From an uncultured Pseudodesulfovibrio sp. (GTDB lineage Bacteria; Desulfobacterota; Desulfovibrionia; Desulfovibrionales; Desulfovibrionaceae), in contig NZ_OY782498.1 in the NCBI RefSeq assembly GCF_963677845.1, positions 2,177,518-2,241,517 of the forward strand: DNA of 64,000 nt. The letters are read 5' to 3'. Every line of letters begins with the position of its first letter. The first letter of the stretch is position 1. This document shows, one piece after another, positions 63,208 through 64,000 of the stretch. Below the pieces are notes generated by a model that worked only from the letters and a program-made list of their open reading frames with translations, did no database searches and was not told the origin of the DNA. The position numbers and the translations under genes are program-made.

Positions 63208-64000
63208 TTAAATCTTCCCCTTTGAATTCAAAACCCAGAACAGTCACATCATCCCGACGGGTTTCGCTCCCCTGAAACTTCCCCAATGTCTGCATGAGTT
63301 CATGACCTTGCCCCGCAATCGGAGCGTCCCACTTTTTTTCTATGAACGACATGAACCGCCGCCGCCCAAAAGAAAATCCTTTTTCAAAACCAACCTGATC
63401 AACATACCCATCCGAAGTGAGATAGAATCGTGTGCGGCCGGTAAACGGGATAACAACATCCGTAAAAACAAATTCCCGAGGCGACCGGACGTATCCAATG
63501 CCACAACGCTCTCCTTTGACGCACTTGGCCCCCTCATCTCCCAAAACATACAGAGGAGAATTCGCACCAGCGAAAGTGACGGTATGACCAGAGATATCAA
63601 CGTGACACAACGCGCAATCCATACCATCGTCGGATTTCGCATCCTGATCGTTCTGCCCAAGGGCATCCTTAATAAGAAGATTCATTCGGCCAAGAATTGC
63701 TGCAGGACTGACAGTCCCATCCGCCGAGGCTTTTTCCAGCAAGGAAATAACAATAAGTGTCATAAACGCCCCAGGCACGCCGTGTCCGGTGCAATCAATG
63801 ACCCCAAGAAAAAAACCTTTCTCCGTGCGCTTCAACCAGTAAGCATCTCCCCCCACGGTATCCCGCTGATCCCAAACAAGAAAATGATTCGGGATATAAT
63901 CATACAAATTTACCTGACTAGGGAGAAAAGAAGTCTGTATCAGGCTGGCACAAGCCAAACTTTCTTCAATCTGTCTATGAGCATCCGCAAGATCCGCTAT
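63188..64000 (-). CDS. siaA: SiaA-like PP2C/SpoIIE phosphatase, cut by window edge
   Basis: The frame is open through position 64000, so the N-terminus is missing; a TTG near 63958 is not the true start. The visible 270 residues are a SpoIIE/PP2C domain: HRQIEESLACASLIQTSFLP, then VGGDAYW with the metal Asp, FLGVIDCTGHGVPGAFMTLI, ANSPLYVL, and TRRDDVTVLGFEF. SiaA proteins usually have a membrane/HAMP sensor region upstream. It dephosphorylates the SiaC-type partner in known systems. Confidence 0.88.
   Translation of the reverse strand: MADLADAHRQIEESLACASLIQTSFLPSQVNLYDYIPNHFLVWDQRDTVGGDAYWLKRTEKGFFLGVIDCTGHGVPGAFMTLIVISLLEKASADGTVSPAAILGRMNLLIKDALGQNDQDAKSDDGMDCALCHVDISGHTVTFAGANSPLYVLGDEGAKCVKGERCGIGYVRSPREFVFTDVVIPFTGRTRFYLTSDGYVDQVGFEKGFSFGRRRFMSFIEKKWDAPIAGQGHELMQTLGKFQGSETRRDDVTVLGFEFKGEDLNENEFI

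Noticed and set aside
1-64000. CRISPR arrays, rRNA operons, complete insertion sequences
   Set aside because: No regularly spaced repeats, rRNA sequence or transposase with terminal repeats were seen.

Overview
The window looks like chromosomal DNA of a sulfate-reducing deltaproteobacterium of the Desulfovibrio type, probably marine or salt-adapted. The evidence is a selenocysteine formate dehydrogenase with a tetraheme cytochrome c3, an isethionate (organosulfonate) C-S lyase with its activase, periplasmic c-type cytochromes, and three betaine- or proline-related functions (BCCT carrier, ProVWX, ProC). Genus cannot be fixed from this sequence alone. There is no rRNA, CRISPR array, intact tRNA or complete insertion sequence.

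Layout. 1-7.3 kb: a truncated sensor, then a tightly packed seven-gene minus-strand operon. It encodes a 968-residue exported protein, a YeiH-like membrane protein, two tiny membrane proteins, a ComEA-like exported HhH protein, an exported tetraheme cytochrome and a DUF1573 protein. The DUF1573 gene is interrupted by an in-frame TGA exactly where the family has the first Cys of its CxC motif. A bacterial SECIS-type hairpin follows, so I read it as a selenoprotein. 7.5-19 kb: two IclR paralogues, a BCCT carrier, proC, a MarR regulator, and an operon with a 1329-residue acyl-CoA-dehydratase-activase-type protein, a flavodoxin-like protein and a methyltransferase. 19-24 kb: iron/siderophore-type uptake (MFS, TonB receptor, AraC). 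24-31.5 kb: an RND (MMPL)/LolA-like/outer-membrane triad with a TetR regulator, then a MarR-MFS pair sharing two identical operators. 31.7-34.9 kb: proVWX. 35.4-50.6 kb: isethionate metabolism (PAS-LuxR, TauE exporter, sigma-54 activator, IslB, IslA, amidohydrolase, DctPQM TRAP, aldo/keto reductase, chemoreceptor). 50.8-53.7 kb: a flippase-like protein and two GT2 glycosyltransferases. 54.3-58.8 kb: small ORF-FdhA(Sec)-FdhB-cytochrome c3. 59.0-64 kb: a 3' fragment of tRNA-Ala(GGC) with its terminator, probably an attachment-site scar, then a MoxR/VWA set and a SiaABC-like phosphatase/kinase switch running off the right edge.

How the genes work together. Isethionate would enter by the TRAP carrier and be cleaved by IslA (activated by IslB) to acetaldehyde and sulfite. 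Sulfite feeds dissimilatory reduction or leaves through TauE. Three matching -24/-12 promoters (tauE, islA, amidohydrolase) place these genes under the adjacent sigma-54 activator. Two selenocysteine codons with near-identical hairpins (DUF1573 protein and FdhA) support active Sec decoding. The most promising new system is the seleno-DUF1573/cytochrome/HhH/YeiH envelope operon at 1.3-7.3 kb.
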